A DNA stretch of 64,000 nucleotides, from positions 53,055,304 through 53,119,303 of the forward strand of contig CM050650.1 of NCBI GenBank assembly GCA_027574665.1, read 5' to 3'. This DNA is from Rhynochetos jubatus (lineage: Eukaryota; Chordata; Aves; Eurypygiformes; Rhynochetidae). Within the stretch, counting starts at the first letter, position 1. Each line of letters starts with the position of its first letter. Under the pieces are notes generated by a model. That model worked only from the letters and a program-made list of their open reading frames with translations. It made no database searches and was not told the origin of the DNA. Below are positions 54,501 through 64,000 of the stretch, piece by piece. The position numbers and the translations under genes were made by a program.

Positions 54501-57500
54501 TTATCTAGTTGCAAATCAACAGGTAAGAATAGGTAGAGCATGTTTTTTTGGGAAATAACTATAAAGTACAAATGTATAACAAGAATGAAACTCACTATGT
54601 GAATCGTATTCGTGCCTCAAGATTAAAATCCTGATTAAAGTTTGTGGTTGAAATACTTACAATTTATATCAAACCAATATTGCTGTTTGACAATATATCA
54701 GCAAATATATTAATTTGAATTACTATCTTAGGTACTACTAAAGGAGTTAAACACCAGTAAATTCCAAATGTATTGCAGGACCATAGTTTGCTTTAGTGGT
54801 AATAGTTGTGGAATAGGAGATGAGGCATATCACATGAATATAACGAACGCGCCCAATACTCAAGCACGTTGTGGGGAGAAGAAAGCAAAGGACAAGCAGA
54901 AGGACACAAGTAATGGATTCTAGAAATTGTGCGAAATGAGTGAAAGAGCATTAAAAATCATCAGGCAGTGTTTCCATATGAAGAACCACATGAGTGTTTT
55001 GGTCTGTGTTCTTCCATTTAAAGCACAGTTTATTCTGCTTTCTTAAAGACAGTTAGTTGCCTGTGAAGTGGTTATTTAGAAAGATTGTTAGTTCAGGGCT
55101 CAAATATAATGTTCAGAGAACTCTTTTGTCCTAAATCTGAACCTGAAGAATTTTGGAAGAGTAAACGGTAGATATCTCACTAATAAATGTCATAAGAATT
55201 TGAATAGAAGTAAATGTGGAGATTGTAAAGTCAGAGGCTGTAAGATATAGAATGAATTTAGGATTATTAGACTGCAAAGAAAAAAACATGGGAGAACAGC
55301 ATTTTGAAATAATACTGAATTAGAATGCATTTTTATTGTGAGACTGTAGCCACAAGAGAACATGGTGTCAGGCTCTATAAGACAGGTGATCTGCAGGGAG
55401 TGGTCCAGGACAGTAGAAGTATTTTTGCACATAAAGTAACATTTGAAACCAGGGCTAGATTCAGAGTCAGACTCCAGAGGCAGTAGTTGTAAAAAGCTTG
55501 TGAATTGTTCTTGGAAATTTTCACTTTACTTAATGCAACAGTTTTTTTGCTTGGATGGTTTGGTTTTTTGTTTCATTTTCTGGGTTTTTGGTGGGATTTT
55601 TTTTTTTTTTTTTTTAGTTTTTGTGGGTTTTTTAATATAAGTGGCTTAAAGTATTTCATTTCCCCACCATACAAGTGCTTATTTCCTACTGCAAGTTTTC
55701 ATTCTACCTACTGAGTGTGAGGACTTCAAATGAATTGTTATTTCTGTGATAAACATGCATTACTTCTAAAGAGGTATTTAAGTACTCTTGATATCATTTC
55801 CATTTTACTTTTAAAATGACAAAACCGTTTCTATTCATTACCTTGTATATTCATTACCTTGTTTAGTTTCATACGCATTGACATACTAGTTACTTCTCTT
55901 ACAGGCTTTTGATGTTGTGTGGGTTATAATGTTGTGGTGGGTGGGTTGATGCTGTCTGGCAGCTAAGCCCCCCCTTTGCCCCAATTCACTCGCTCACTCC
56001 CCACCAGTGGGATGGGGGAGAAAATCAAGACTGAACCTCTTGCTCACCCCCAACCCACTTGCTGGGGCAGCAAAGAGAGAAACAGGAGGGTTTGATGCTA
56101 TGGGAGCTCTGCACAGCAATAGCTGACACACTGGTGTGTTATCAACACTTTTGGTTACGTATCCAAAACACAGCACCATATGGGCTGCTCTGAAGAGAAT
56201 TAGCTCCCTCCCAGCCAGACGCAATACAAATGCATAAATACAGTTCTGAAACACTTGTGCACTCAGACCAACGCCTGCTGCAACCCCCTAAATACCATAT
56301 GAGTTCTACAAATCAGCCATTTATTTTTGATAAGTCTCATTGTGTCTTGATACCAGTTTTGTAATTAGAGACAATAGTATTTTCTAAGTCACCAGTGTTG
56401 GGAGATTATTATTTTTAAAAATCTCTGAAGTTGTACAAGTAGATCTGTAATGTTCACTATCAGAGTCAATGAGATACATAACATAACTATGAAGTTATTT
56501 TCATTTTCTTTTTGCCTGTTCAAAAGAGTTTTCACTTATAAGTAGGGACCAGAGCCTAATATTTTGTTCTGGGTTTTGTTGGGTTTTTTTTCAAATTCAT
56601 ATAATAATTCTGCAATATTTGTGCCAATTCTGAAAAGCAGAAATGTAATTCTTTCTGAACACCATAAAAATACCCTCCAATAGGCCTTACACAACAGCAG
56701 AGGTTAATATGAGGTACACCCCTGATAAGAAGGATACTGAAAGCCAAATGAAGTGTTGGCTTTCTTAACTGAAGTGTTAACTGAAGGTTAAAACTCAGCA
56801 TCAGCTCATTTGACAAATAAGTATTTAAGAGGAACATTAAGATACAGTAGGAAAATTCTGAGTCTTCCAAACCTATGATTTAAAAAAAAAAAAAAAACAA
56901 CCTACAGTTAAGAACTGTTAAAACAAACAATTTTCATTCCCAGCCTTTCTTTTTAAGTGACTGGATATATATATATTACATGGATCAGTTCAAATGATAC
57001 TTTCCCTTGTCCCAGGGTCTGACACATTTGTTCAGGTTGTGTAGTACTCAGTCTTTGTAAATTAATTTGCAAAGTGGCAAATGTGAAACATAAACAGCTG
57101 TAAGGATTCAGAAATTTTTAACAAAGCACTGCAGAATTCTTAAATCCACACTGGTGGATATAAATAATAAACTTTGCTGAATCTAACTGTTTTGATGTCC
57201 CATATGTTATAATATTTTTCATCAAATAGAACAATTTTATCAAGGCTGTTGGTATTAACTAGTTTCTCCAGATACTGAATTCACGCTAAGCAACAGTACA
57301 CTTGGTGGCAAGTAACTTGTATACATCCTCTTCATTTTTTCTACAGTGAAAAAGGATCAAATAATATATTTTTAAAAGGTACTGGCATAATGTGCATAGT
57401 CTTTCTAGTATTGTAATAGTATTATTAAAGTGAATATGCCTAGTTAGTCATTTGCATAGTCTAATAATGTGTTCATTACTGTTTATTGTCTGCCCTGCAG

Positions 57501-60500
57501 ACATTTTATTTCACAACCCATCTGGACTGAGTATGACAGTCGTAGATTCCATGGTATTTGATTAAATAATTTTATTTGAGAAATACTTCTCTAAGAAATG
57601 AGATCAGTGCTTCCTGTGGCACGTTCTGTTCTGTAATGTGTAGTAAGTACATCATAGCTACTATGGCTGTATTTGTAACAGATCAGATGTGTCAGCAGGG
57701 ACCGAGATCCAACCTAGGTTGTAGTCTTACTTTTGAATAAGTTGAAACCCACAGCAAACACAGGAGCTGTGTTTAACACAGGAATCACAATCATGCAGTG
57801 AGAAATGTTAAGAATCCACTTGAAAGTAACTGACTTACCATCAGCTTATATTTAATTGAGTAATTGGATTTCTGGAAGAATATTTAAGACGCAGAGATGT
57901 CTTATTGCTGTAAGAAAGAAATTATTGCATACCTTCTAAATAAATGGATTTCAAGTCTGATAAACTGTATTTTCCAGCCACTTACCTTTCTTTCCTTTTC
58001 CTTTCTTTTTATTTCCCTTTCTTCTTTGTATGTAGACAGCATCCTTTTATTCCATTTCACAAAAAAAAAAAAAATACCTATTCTTAGAGCAGCTTCCAGT
58101 TGAATGCCTACTAAACATAGGAAGCAATTATCCTATATTTGATGTGGAGCTGAAGGGAACAAAGACAAAACATTCTGATGAAAAACAGATGTCACAACCT
58201 TAGATGACTAAGGAAAAATAGAGAGAAATAGGTATCCTTCTTTTTGAGCTAACTTTTAGGTCAAAGCACGGATGTATATTTCTAGTATTATATTTTTTAG
58301 ACTTAGTTTCCCTTCAGCATGACAGAACTGGCTGTCAGCCAGACAGCCCTGGTTTCTCTTCATCATTCAAGAATTAACAATAGCTTCTTTCATAGATACA
58401 GGTATGAGGCGATAGCATGGTTACCTAATGCAACAGATTTCTAGGGGTAACAAAGTGAATGTGTGCCTGCTTTTATGCCTTGCCTAGGGCAGAACTACAG
58501 GAAAACAATCTTCCGTAAGGCATGTGGGATAAGAGCTCACACTTTCTTAAGTAGTCATTATTACCTCTGGTTTTCCACCTTCTTTACAGAAAAGCCATAG
58601 ACCTGGTTAATAAGCACTCAAACTACTTATCTAAATGTTCATATTCATTGCAGGAGTGGCCAGAACTCTGGTTTTGATCCTTTTGCTGGCGAGATCAAAT
58701 TTGCTTTCACTAGTGAGAAGCCTTTAGCTAGTACTGACCAATCAGTATGGTTTTACTTCATCTACCCAGATGATGTGTATTGCATTCTTCATGCTGGTAT
58801 TAGTATTAAATTAAATTAGTATTAAGTTAAATTTGAGGAAAAATTAAAGAACAATGGTGAGAGCTGCTTCATTTTTAAGTTGTATTTTCTGTTATTCATT
58901 TGCATAAAAGAAGACATATGAAAAGTTGATGGTCTAAATAGGCGAAGTTTAAAACAATGTGGTTTTTTCTGTCCATGGTCTCTTCTGAGAATTTTACAGT
59001 GAGCTCTTGTTTTCAATAAAATATAAGAGTCAGGCAAAGAAAATAATAATAAATAAAAAAAAAGGCAGAGCAGAATAATTTAAGGTGATGTACAACAACA
59101 TTTATTTACTGTTCACCCTGTTCTAAAGCATGTTGATGTTTTCTCTGCAGAATCTCCTGTGCCAACCCAGCCAGAAATGGCTGTGTATGCTGCCTGTATA
59201 CCACTACATTTGTTTGAAGAGGATATTTTTTCATTAGGGCAGATGGTAAGATTCTGTGCTCAAGACAGGAAAGTATTACATATTTTATTATCAGGGGCTT
59301 TCATTTTGTAGCAACTACATTGTAACAAAAATAAGTATAATTAGTGTAGTGAAACAGTCACCAGGTAATGACTTATCAGTTAAATTTATATTTTGGTACT
59401 TTTGTATTCTGATCACGCATTTCCCTGTCACAACCCTGCTCATTTTTTCAGTTTTACTCTACTTTCCTTGAGATTCCAGGAGCTGAAGTCTCCTGGGAGA
59501 GAATAGATATGCACTAGAAAATGCATCATGATGAGATACTTCTGAAAGGAAAGACAAATTATTTTAAGGGCTACTTGAAAAACATGAAGTTCAAGTTTTT
59601 TTTCAGGCTACAATTAATGACTTCTATGATACACGTTTTCTGATATGTTGTTCTATAAGAAATAGCGTGTTTATATCCATTTCTATCAATAGTGTTATAA
59701 CTGGTGAAAGCAGCTGGAGAGAGTGTAGCATTTCAAGCAGCTGGGCTAAAAACAATGCTTAAATTTCCACTTAGTCACTCACACTCTACAGAAAGCTATT
59801 TATAATGCTAGAGCAGGCCTTCTTGAGTTGATTACTTATTAGATTAGATTTAATTTTTTGTACATTTAAATCTTATTTATCATACTTAGAACATTAAAAT
59901 TTAAGTTGCCTTCTCATAAAAATTATAGGTTTTATAACATAAAGAAGTTTCCAGAAATGGTTTGCAGGTGTTATGATTCTCATAATTCTTGCACTACAAT
60001 GTTTTTTTAAAATTTTGCTGTGTATGTTATGCTGTTTTGAAGACTATATTGTTCTCTGTGATTTTATTCTAATTTATATTAATTTAAGGTCTCAGGCAAT
60101 ACTGTCTCTAATAAGTAATCAAAAGGCAAATTGGAAATGGTGACATAGGGTTATAAGTTGCCTGCCACCTAAGCCCTTGAGTCTCAAACGAGTCATGGCA
60201 GGCCAAATAGGATGAGGCAGATGAATTTATATAACTAAACCAGTGTTTTAGTAAAGACTGATAGAAAAATAGCAGTTGATAGAAATTAAATATGGAAGTG
60301 TAGTGGATTTCTTGTGGGCCTCAGTTAAAAAAGTCCATTTTCAAGCTTTCTTTAGGGCCTGAGAATTACTACACCAGTAGAAATAATTAAAGTTTGGAAG
60401 AGTGGATTCATTGTTTGGCATAAGAGTTGCTCCCTAAATTTGGAGAAAATTTTCTCATTGACAGCATTTGTGCTAGAATTTCCCTCCAGAATGTTTGCAG

Positions 60501-62727
60501 CATCCCTTTTAGCTGTGCTTTCTAGTGTGTATGTCCTTGGATTGATGTGGCTTGAATTTAATGATGTCTTAAGTTTGCTCAAACAAAATGAAAAAATCAA
60601 TAGTTGAGTCATTCAAGTATATTTCCTAATCAGCAGCCAACAAGTTCTCCTTTAAGGCACCTAACTGGTCATCTTAAAAATGCCAGTTAAAACCTCTGAG
60701 ATTAGAAAGGATTTTGAAGTTGTTTGTGTATGTGTGTACGCATTCACCACTCCTCTAACATATCTTTATAAATTCAGAGACCAAATGAGGCTGATACATT
60801 GCTTCTGTACCTTAATGTGTTTAATTGATCCCCTTCCTTCAAATAACCACAACTGCATTCTTCTCTGTGGTTTGTAATTATAGAACCTCAGGGACATATG
60901 CCAATGAGCAGGAGCAATCAAAGACTTGCTGATGAACATGTTAAAGAAACAAATTATGGCTGGTTTATTTAGCAAGCAAAGGAAGGTGTATTTCTAAAAC
61001 AACAAGGATGTACAAATCTTGGAACAGAACTTTCAGTATTGAAAAAAGTTGAGTACTGGACCATTACTATTTTAATGGGAAGAGCACCACTCAATGTCCA
61101 CATCTGTAATTGCTCTTAAGTCTATTGCTAAAGGCTTTGGTATATGGGTCAGCTGTAGTGCTTTTAATGTGTTTTCTAAATTAGCCAGCAGATAAAAAAC
61201 TTAACTTTAATGTATTGGTTCAAAGTGATATTACATTATGGACATTTCACAAGTTATCTGCAAGACCGGTTGCCTTTAGAATTCTTCTGCTTTATAAAAT
61301 CAACATGAAGGACATTTTTCTCAGAAAAAGTATTTTTAAATATGTTTGTTTAAAACAGAACGTTGTCACTGTTGTTGTTCTTCATTCTGCTTCACTTATA
61401 TGTTTTCTGTAGCACCTAAAAGAATATGGTTATATAAATAAGTTGGAAGAAGTAAGGAATATATTATAAAAAGTAAAACATATGTAAACACTTCTAAGTA
61501 TTTGATTATACTTATTTCTGTTGAATATCGTATTCAAATTAGAATATTTTTGAATAGACTTTTCAGGTAAATGATTTCTGGTTTGTTATCTAAGCCACTA
61601 GAAGCTTTTGTGTGCATGCTGGTCTTTTTTGAGACACAGATATGATGAGAAATGAGAACTGACCCCAGTCAGATTATCTTTCCATATTTCATAGGCTGAT
61701 TCTTCAGAAAAGCTGAGGCAATATGGGCTTTCCCACATCTATAGCCATCCTGTCCTGATTACTAGAACTAGGTCCTGTCCTCTCATACTACAACCACCAC
61801 CAGTTCCTCGTTGGAAGCTTTTCCGTCAGAAAAAAGAAACTGTTGTAACATCTGAACCTCGAGGTTTGTCTACTCCAACTTCCAAAATAAATTTGTAATT
61901 ACATTTTAATTATTATAAACATTTTCAGAACTATACTTATCATGTTAGCTTAATTTCAATTGAGCTTCCCCAGGGATTACTCTCTCTTTCCCCCCACTCC
62001 CAGCCCCTTGACCTGAATTTGCATTACTTCTCCTTGGCCTTATTATTTCTTAAATGCTTTGAGAAGTGTCTTAATTTATCTCTGAAAAAGCACTCTACTG
62101 TAGAAAATTAAGAGGGAGTGTTATCAAAGCAACGCAGAAGCTCTCTGATGTGAAGTCATGAAAGCTTCTGAACACCTTTTAAACCTTTAAAGTATATGAC
62201 TAGTCCTGCTGCAACAACACATAGTTTCAGGGGTAAAGTTGTTCTGGGATTTATCTGTACTGCATAATTAATGCATTCTATGAAATAGTTTGAATATATA
62301 AACATTATAGGCATGCTAGCAAAATATACTGGGATCAGAAAGGAAGTTAACAAAGGCAGAATGTGCTGCCATAGTTGTTCTGAGCTACCTTGGATAACCT
62401 TACAGGCAGGTTAAGTAATACTTGCATGCTGAGAATCAGAGTGTTAAACATTTATTTTTTTCATGATATGTCACTTACAGGCACTCCTGGTTGTTTTCTC
62501 CCATTCAAGTGTATGTGATGATACTTGGAGAACAGAATTATTTAGGGGTGATGAATCCCCTATGGAAATTATTTGTCAAAATTCTAGTACTGAGTATTTC
62601 TTATGAGTATATATTTAACAAGTGTGTGTTTTCCAGAGCCTGTGGTAAAGAAATCTGAAGAACATGTTGAGATTGCTAGCCTATTTTTGAATTATAAATT
62701 GAATGTTATCACAGTACCCACAGACAT
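18475..62727 (+). CDS. ADGB: ADGB androglobin, exons 1-12 (5' third of gene)
   Basis: Twelve exons join in one frame over 1505 coding bases (about 501 residues) and continue past the window. The protein starts [10 protein letters not shown], like human MASKQTKKKE. Residues 1-75 are a basic N-terminus ending in a [10 protein letters not shown] block. About 77-270 is the calpain-like domain: [29 protein letters not shown] with the candidate catalytic Cys129, [20 protein letters not shown], and [17 protein letters not shown], which parallels calpain EFWSALLEKAYAKING. About 271-384 is a Lys/Glu-rich linker, followed by the conserved [13 protein letters not shown] and LREYGLSHI-like blocks. Family members have a circularly permuted globin and an IQ motif further downstream, which are absent here because the window ends. 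Reported roles are in sperm flagellum formation and ciliated cells. The ATG at 18475 has an ideal GCCATGG context; an in-frame ATG at 18361 is an alternative. Confidence 0.96.
20819..20840. repeat. T12-A10 tract
   Basis: Twelve T directly followed by ten A, a self-complementary block in ADGB intron 1. Confidence 0.85.
23981..24048 (+). mobile_element. Old CR1-type LINE 3' end fragment
   Basis: The stretch with TTGGGCTATAGATCAGCCTT, then GGTCTGACTCAATAC and GTTCTTATGCTTATG, resembles the 3' end of old sauropsid CR1 elements (GGGCTAGATGGACC, GGTCTGACCCAGTATGG, GTTCTTATG). About 68 bp survive. It differs from the younger CR1 3' ends at 2251 and 63190. Confidence 0.65.
24382..24967. repeat. Target-site duplication GCTAG flanking the solo LTR
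   Basis: GCTAG at 24382-24386 and again at 24963-24967 exactly bracket the LTR ends. Five bases is the size expected for ERVL-class integration. Confidence 0.85.
24387..24962 (-). mobile_element. Solo LTR of an avian ERVL-type endogenous retrovirus
   Basis: A 576-bp element bounded by TG and CA and by a perfect 5-bp duplication. On the minus strand it begins TGTACTGGC and holds the blocks I associate with avian ERVL LTRs: a GTAGCTAGTATGGGGCTA-like block, GTGTTGATAACACAGG, GAGTCAAGGCCTTTTC, CTGACCAAAGGGATA and a decayed TATA region (CATATAGAGC). No internal viral gene remains, as after LTR-LTR recombination. It is antisense to ADGB. Confidence 0.92.
26705..26742. repeat. Exact 19-bp tandem duplication
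   Basis: TTTGTACATGACTTGACCT occurs twice in direct succession with no mismatch, which suggests a recent replication slip. Confidence 0.9.
27243..27264. repeat. T22 homopolymer
   Basis: Twenty-two thymines in ADGB intron 1, without a recognisable retrocopy next to it. Confidence 0.85.
30868..30886. repeat. T19 homopolymer
   Basis: Nineteen thymines followed by a CTT-rich tail in ADGB intron 1. Confidence 0.85.
31938..31966. repeat. Poly-T / (GTTTT)n simple repeat
   Basis: A T run grading into GTTTT units in ADGB intron 1. Confidence 0.8.
32513..32529. repeat. T17 homopolymer
   Basis: Seventeen thymines in ADGB intron 1; a shorter T run follows at about 32670. Confidence 0.8.
34021..34690 (-). 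mobile_element. Internally deleted CR1-type LINE fragment (antisense)
   Basis: On the minus strand the frame, broken by stops and shifts, reads WKQGQ-like and AHLELK, then [39 protein letters not shown] and IFKNGKKKD. This is the linker and start of the CR1 reverse transcriptase. At about 34139 it jumps directly to a CR1 3' end (CTTGGAGATACTTTAAAAC, then GGGGTTGGACTAGATGGC). Most of the polymerase is missing between these parts. Edges are approximate. Confidence 0.75.
35475..35625 (+). CDS. ADGB: ADGB exon 2
   Basis: The acceptor TTCTCAG ends at 35474. One base completes the Glu codon, then 50 codons end at SPIS before donor GTAAGT. It contains the conserved [18 protein letters not shown] block, close to human ADGB WPEWSEADINSEKWDAGK. 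Confidence 0.95.
35626..38572 (+). other. ADGB: ADGB intron 2
   Basis: Unique AT-rich sequence with no recognised element. A 10-bp inverted repeat with a 2-nt loop lies at 35853-35874 (arms CATTAATGTG and its reverse complement). Confidence 0.9.
38573..38665 (+). CDS. ADGB: ADGB exon 3
   Basis: A phase-0 exon of 31 codons with [20 protein letters not shown], matching the start of the human ADGB calpain-like domain. Donor GTAAGA follows. Confidence 0.95.
38666..40879 (+). other. ADGB: ADGB intron 3
   Basis: AT-rich unique sequence; I see no element or gene in it. Confidence 0.9.
40880..40951 (+). CDS. ADGB: ADGB exon 4, with candidate active-site Cys
   Basis: A phase-0 exon of 24 codons, [20 protein letters not shown] in its core. 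The Cys at 40943-40945 (residue 129) lines up with the calpain GDCW cysteine if the domain is superposed. Only the Cys is kept, not the GDCW motif. Donor GTAGGT. Confidence 0.95.
40952..42252 (+). other. ADGB: ADGB intron 4
   Basis: Unique AT-rich sequence with short T runs near 42148 and 42221 before the acceptor. An 86-codon open frame at 41323 has no family features. Confidence 0.9.
42253..42441 (+). CDS. ADGB: ADGB exon 5
   Basis: A phase-0 exon of 63 codons, from [13 protein letters not shown] to [12 protein letters not shown], both nearly identical to human ADGB. It encodes the first calpain-like helix after the Cys and the strand leading to GCWRK. The mammalian copy is a little longer in the variable loop before WKPWEHIY. 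Donor GTGAGT. Confidence 0.96.
44098..44119. repeat. T8-A14 tract
   Basis: Eight T directly followed by fourteen A in ADGB intron 5, like the T12-A10 tract at 20819. Confidence 0.8.
46732..46747. other. 16-bp perfect palindrome with CACGTG E-box
   Basis: ATTCACACGTGTGAAT reads the same on both strands and has a CACGTG E-box core, a possible bHLH site in ADGB intron 5. Confidence 0.5.
48694..48833 (+). CDS. ADGB: ADGB exon 6
   Basis: Starts [10 protein letters not shown], the calpain-type G-x-W-x(3)-V-DD strand, and ends [17 protein letters not shown], the calpain EFW-x-ALLEKAYAK helix. It has 46 codons plus two bases of a Ser codon. Acceptor ATAG, donor GTATGT. Confidence 0.96.
48834..50119 (+). 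other. ADGB: ADGB intron 6
   Basis: Unique sequence with a T14 run near 49990; nothing else seen. Confidence 0.9.
50120..50206 (+). CDS. ADGB: ADGB exon 7
   Basis: Completes the split Ser codon and encodes 28 residues, [20 protein letters not shown] in its core, against human [20 protein letters not shown]. It corresponds to the end of the calpain helix followed by the LTG-x-P motif. It ends with two bases of a Gln codon before GTAAGT. Confidence 0.96.
50207..51822 (+). other. ADGB: ADGB intron 7
   Basis: AT-rich unique sequence with a poly-A tract near 51238-51255; no element recognised. Confidence 0.9.
51823..52034 (+). CDS. ADGB: ADGB exon 8 (start of charged linker)
   Basis: Begins [20 protein letters not shown], conserved with human PGYMDKVWELLKEILPEFKL. 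It then turns into a low-complexity Lys/Glu/Ser linker ending [10 protein letters not shown]. 70 codons plus split codons at both ends. Its donor GTCTGT is weaker than its neighbours', but the join to exon 9 keeps the frame. Confidence 0.93.
52035..53601 (+). other. ADGB: ADGB intron 8
   Basis: Unique AT-rich sequence with a T run near 53432; nothing else recognised. Confidence 0.88.
53602..53730 (+). CDS. ADGB: ADGB exon 9 (charged linker)
   Basis: 42 full codons, Lys/Glu-rich at first ([17 protein letters not shown]), then a Ser/Gln-rich part. The length to MAVYAAC in exon 10 fits human ADGB without a gap, which supports both borders. Acceptor AATAG, donor GTAAGT. Confidence 0.92.
55597..55615. 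repeat. T19 homopolymer
   Basis: Nineteen thymines inside a longer GT-rich stretch of ADGB intron 9. Confidence 0.85.
55930..56228 (-). mobile_element. Shortened avian ERVL-type LTR
   Basis: On the minus strand it begins TGTATTGCGTCTGGCTGGGA and ends CACCACAACA. The GTGTTGATAACACA block and the CCCCCATCCCACTGGTGGGGAG-like end are shared with the LTR at 24387. It is about 299 bp because the middle, including the TATA region, is missing. No exact target duplication is seen. If the left edge is moved to 55933, AATGT and AATGC flank it imperfectly. Confidence 0.8.
59151..59245 (+). CDS. ADGB: ADGB exon 10
   Basis: Completes a split Lys codon and encodes 31 residues ending [20 protein letters not shown] plus GQM, aligning with human MVVYATFTPLYLFENKIFSL. 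Acceptor CTCTGCAG, donor GTAAGA. Confidence 0.95.
59246..61694 (+). other. ADGB: ADGB intron 10
   Basis: AT-rich unique sequence; I see no repeat element or gene. Confidence 0.9.
61695..61863 (+). CDS. ADGB: ADGB exon 11
   Basis: 56 codons with [20 protein letters not shown] and a short Pro run before [13 protein letters not shown], matching human SAEKLREYGLSHICSHPVLV and PWKLIRQKKETVI. It ends with one base of a Glu codon. Donor GTTTGT is weak but frame-keeping. Confidence 0.95.
61864..62636 (+). other. ADGB: ADGB intron 11
   Basis: A short intron of unique sequence with nothing recognisable in it. Confidence 0.9.
62637..62727 (+). CDS. ADGB: ADGB exon 12 (last in window)
   Basis: Acceptor TTCCAG. 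It completes a Glu codon and gives 29 codons ending [13 protein letters not shown] plus two bases of a Met codon before GTAAGT. Human has LNYRMTPFTIPTEM here. The gene continues beyond the window. Confidence 0.94.
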
Positions 62728-64000
62728 GTAAGTATTCAGTGTAGTTTCAGCATTAACGTTTGATTGTTAGTCCATTTCACTGTGAAAGCACAATGGCTTG
62801 TATTTACTTGTCTCACAGGGAAAAACTGCTCAGTTCACGTAGTTTAAAGCACATCAGGATCAGAGCACTCTATTGTTTTATTGATGTCATGTAACTAATT
62901 GGCAATCAGTGAATTGTACATGTAGGATCAATATCAGCGATGCAACAGATAAACCACTATGCTAGATGCTTGCAAAATGTTAATTTTGTAACACCTACAA
63001 ACTTCTGATCACCTTTTTATAACTAGTCCCAAGAATGTCTGATCATGCATACAGAGGCATACACATGCAATTATACATGCCCTCCTGGCATTATGGGTTA
63101 TATGCACAGCTCTCCTGGGAGTACAAGTTCTTGCACACACCTCCCATTGGAGGTGCAAGTTGGAGTGCTTTAAGATTTATATGCTGGCCATCCAGTGGGA
63201 CCCTGACAGGCTGGAGAGGTGGGCCACTGCCAATCTCATAGAGTTCAACAAGGTCCTGCACATGGGTCGGGGCAATCCCAAACACAAGTACAGGCTGGAT
63301 GGAGAATGAATCGAGATCAGCCCTGAGGAGAAGGACCTGGGGGTACTGGGGGATGAGAAGCTGGACATGAGCCAGCAGTGTGCTCTGGCAGACCAGAAAG
63401 CCAACTGTATCCTGGGCTGTATCCAGAGAAGCGTGCCCAGCAGGTCGAGGGAGGTGATTGTCCCCCTCTACTGTGCTCTCGTGAGACCCCACCTGGAGTA
63501 CTGTGTCCAGCGCTGGGGCCCCAACATAAGAAGGATATCGACTGGTTGGAGCGAGTCCAGAGGAGGCCACAAAGATGCTCAGAGGGCTGGAGAACCTTTG
63601 CTATGGGGACAGGCTGAGAGAGTTGGGCTTGTTCAGCCTGGAGAAAAGAAGCCTTCAGGGACACCTTATACCAGCCTTCCAGTAGCTGAAGGGGCCTACA
63701 AGAAAGCTGGAGGGGGACTTGATACAACAGCCTGTAATGACAGGACAAGGGGTAGTGGGTTTAAATTGAAAGCAGGGAAAGTTAGATTAGATATGAGGCA
63801 GAAATTCTTCATGGAGAGGGTTGGAACAGGTTGCTCAGAGAAGTTGTGGATGTTCCCTCCATGAAAATGTTCAAGGCCAGGCTGGATGGGGCTTTGAGCA
63901 ACCTGTTCTAGTGAAAGGTGTCCCTGCCCATGGCAGGGGGGTTGGAACTAGATGGTCTTTAAGGTCCCTTCCAACCAAAACCATTCTATGTTCTATGCTG
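62728..64000 (+). other. ADGB: ADGB intron 12 (5' part)
   Basis: Intron sequence in which a CR1 occupies 63190 to the window end. Confidence 0.85.
63190..64000 (+). mobile_element. CR1 LINE, 5'-truncated, 3' half
   Basis: Sense-strand CR1. It starts inside the reverse transcriptase ORF (DPDRLERWATANLIEFNKV), with a TGA at about 63308, then EKDLGVLGDEKLD, QKANCILGCIQRSVPSRS and VPLYCALVRPHLEYCVQRWG. The 3' non-coding block follows, ending CCATTCTATGTTCTATGCTG, the CR1 tail. It is better preserved than the 2251 copy. A stop and a frameshift near GPN show it is inactive. Confidence 0.95.

Larger units (their letters stand above)
53731..59150 (+). other. ADGB: ADGB intron 9
   Basis: About 5.4 kb. 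It holds a shortened ERV LTR (55930-56228), a T19 run (55597-55615) and an A tract near 56881. No further exon is needed to fit the human protein across exons 9 and 10. Confidence 0.9.

Noticed and set aside
63091-63748. Minus-strand open frames of 159 and 143 codons
   Set aside because: They are antisense to the CR1 at the window end.
1-64000. CRISPR array, operon, phage or bacterial mobile system
   Set aside because: The window has spliced vertebrate genes and avian transposons throughout. No regularly spaced repeats or prokaryotic gene organisation are present.

Overview
The window is vertebrate nuclear DNA, almost certainly from a bird. It is AT-rich, intron-rich and low in coding density. 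It carries CR1 LINE 3' ends with the avian ATTCTATG-like tail, and ERVL-type LTRs of a kind I know from bird genomes. It also contains the RAB32-ADGB gene pair that neighbours in the same order in human 6q24. The species cannot be fixed from the sequence. The LTR type points to a neoavian bird rather than a chicken, but that is inference.

Layout, all genes on the + strand. Positions 1-5244 are the 3' part of RAB32 intron 1, with a 5'-truncated CR1 at 2251-2850. Positions 5245-8109 hold RAB32 exons 2 and 3 (last 141 residues and stop), followed by a 3' UTR with candidate poly(A) signals at 8892 and 9538. Positions 9561-18140 are intergenic with no recognisable gene. A CpG island at about 18170-18870 is the promoter and first exon of ADGB (androglobin). 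Its first twelve coding exons run from 18475 to 62727 and encode about 501 residues: the N-terminus, the calpain-like protease domain and a charged linker. The globin and IQ-motif parts lie beyond the window. All twelve ADGB exons join in frame with GT-AG borders and no stop.

The introns hold a solo LTR with a perfect 5-bp target duplication (24387-24962), a second shortened LTR (55930-56228), an internally deleted antisense CR1 (34021-34690), an old CR1 3' end (23981-24048) and a CR1 3' half running off the window end (63190-64000). The rest is unique AT-rich intron sequence with homopolymer tracts and a few short repeats.

I found no undescribed multi-gene system. The most interesting signal is a near-perfect RFX X-box 28 bp upstream of the ADGB start codon. 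It fits ADGB's reported role in ciliated cells and sperm flagella. An in-frame upstream ATG there could add 38 arginine-rich residues.
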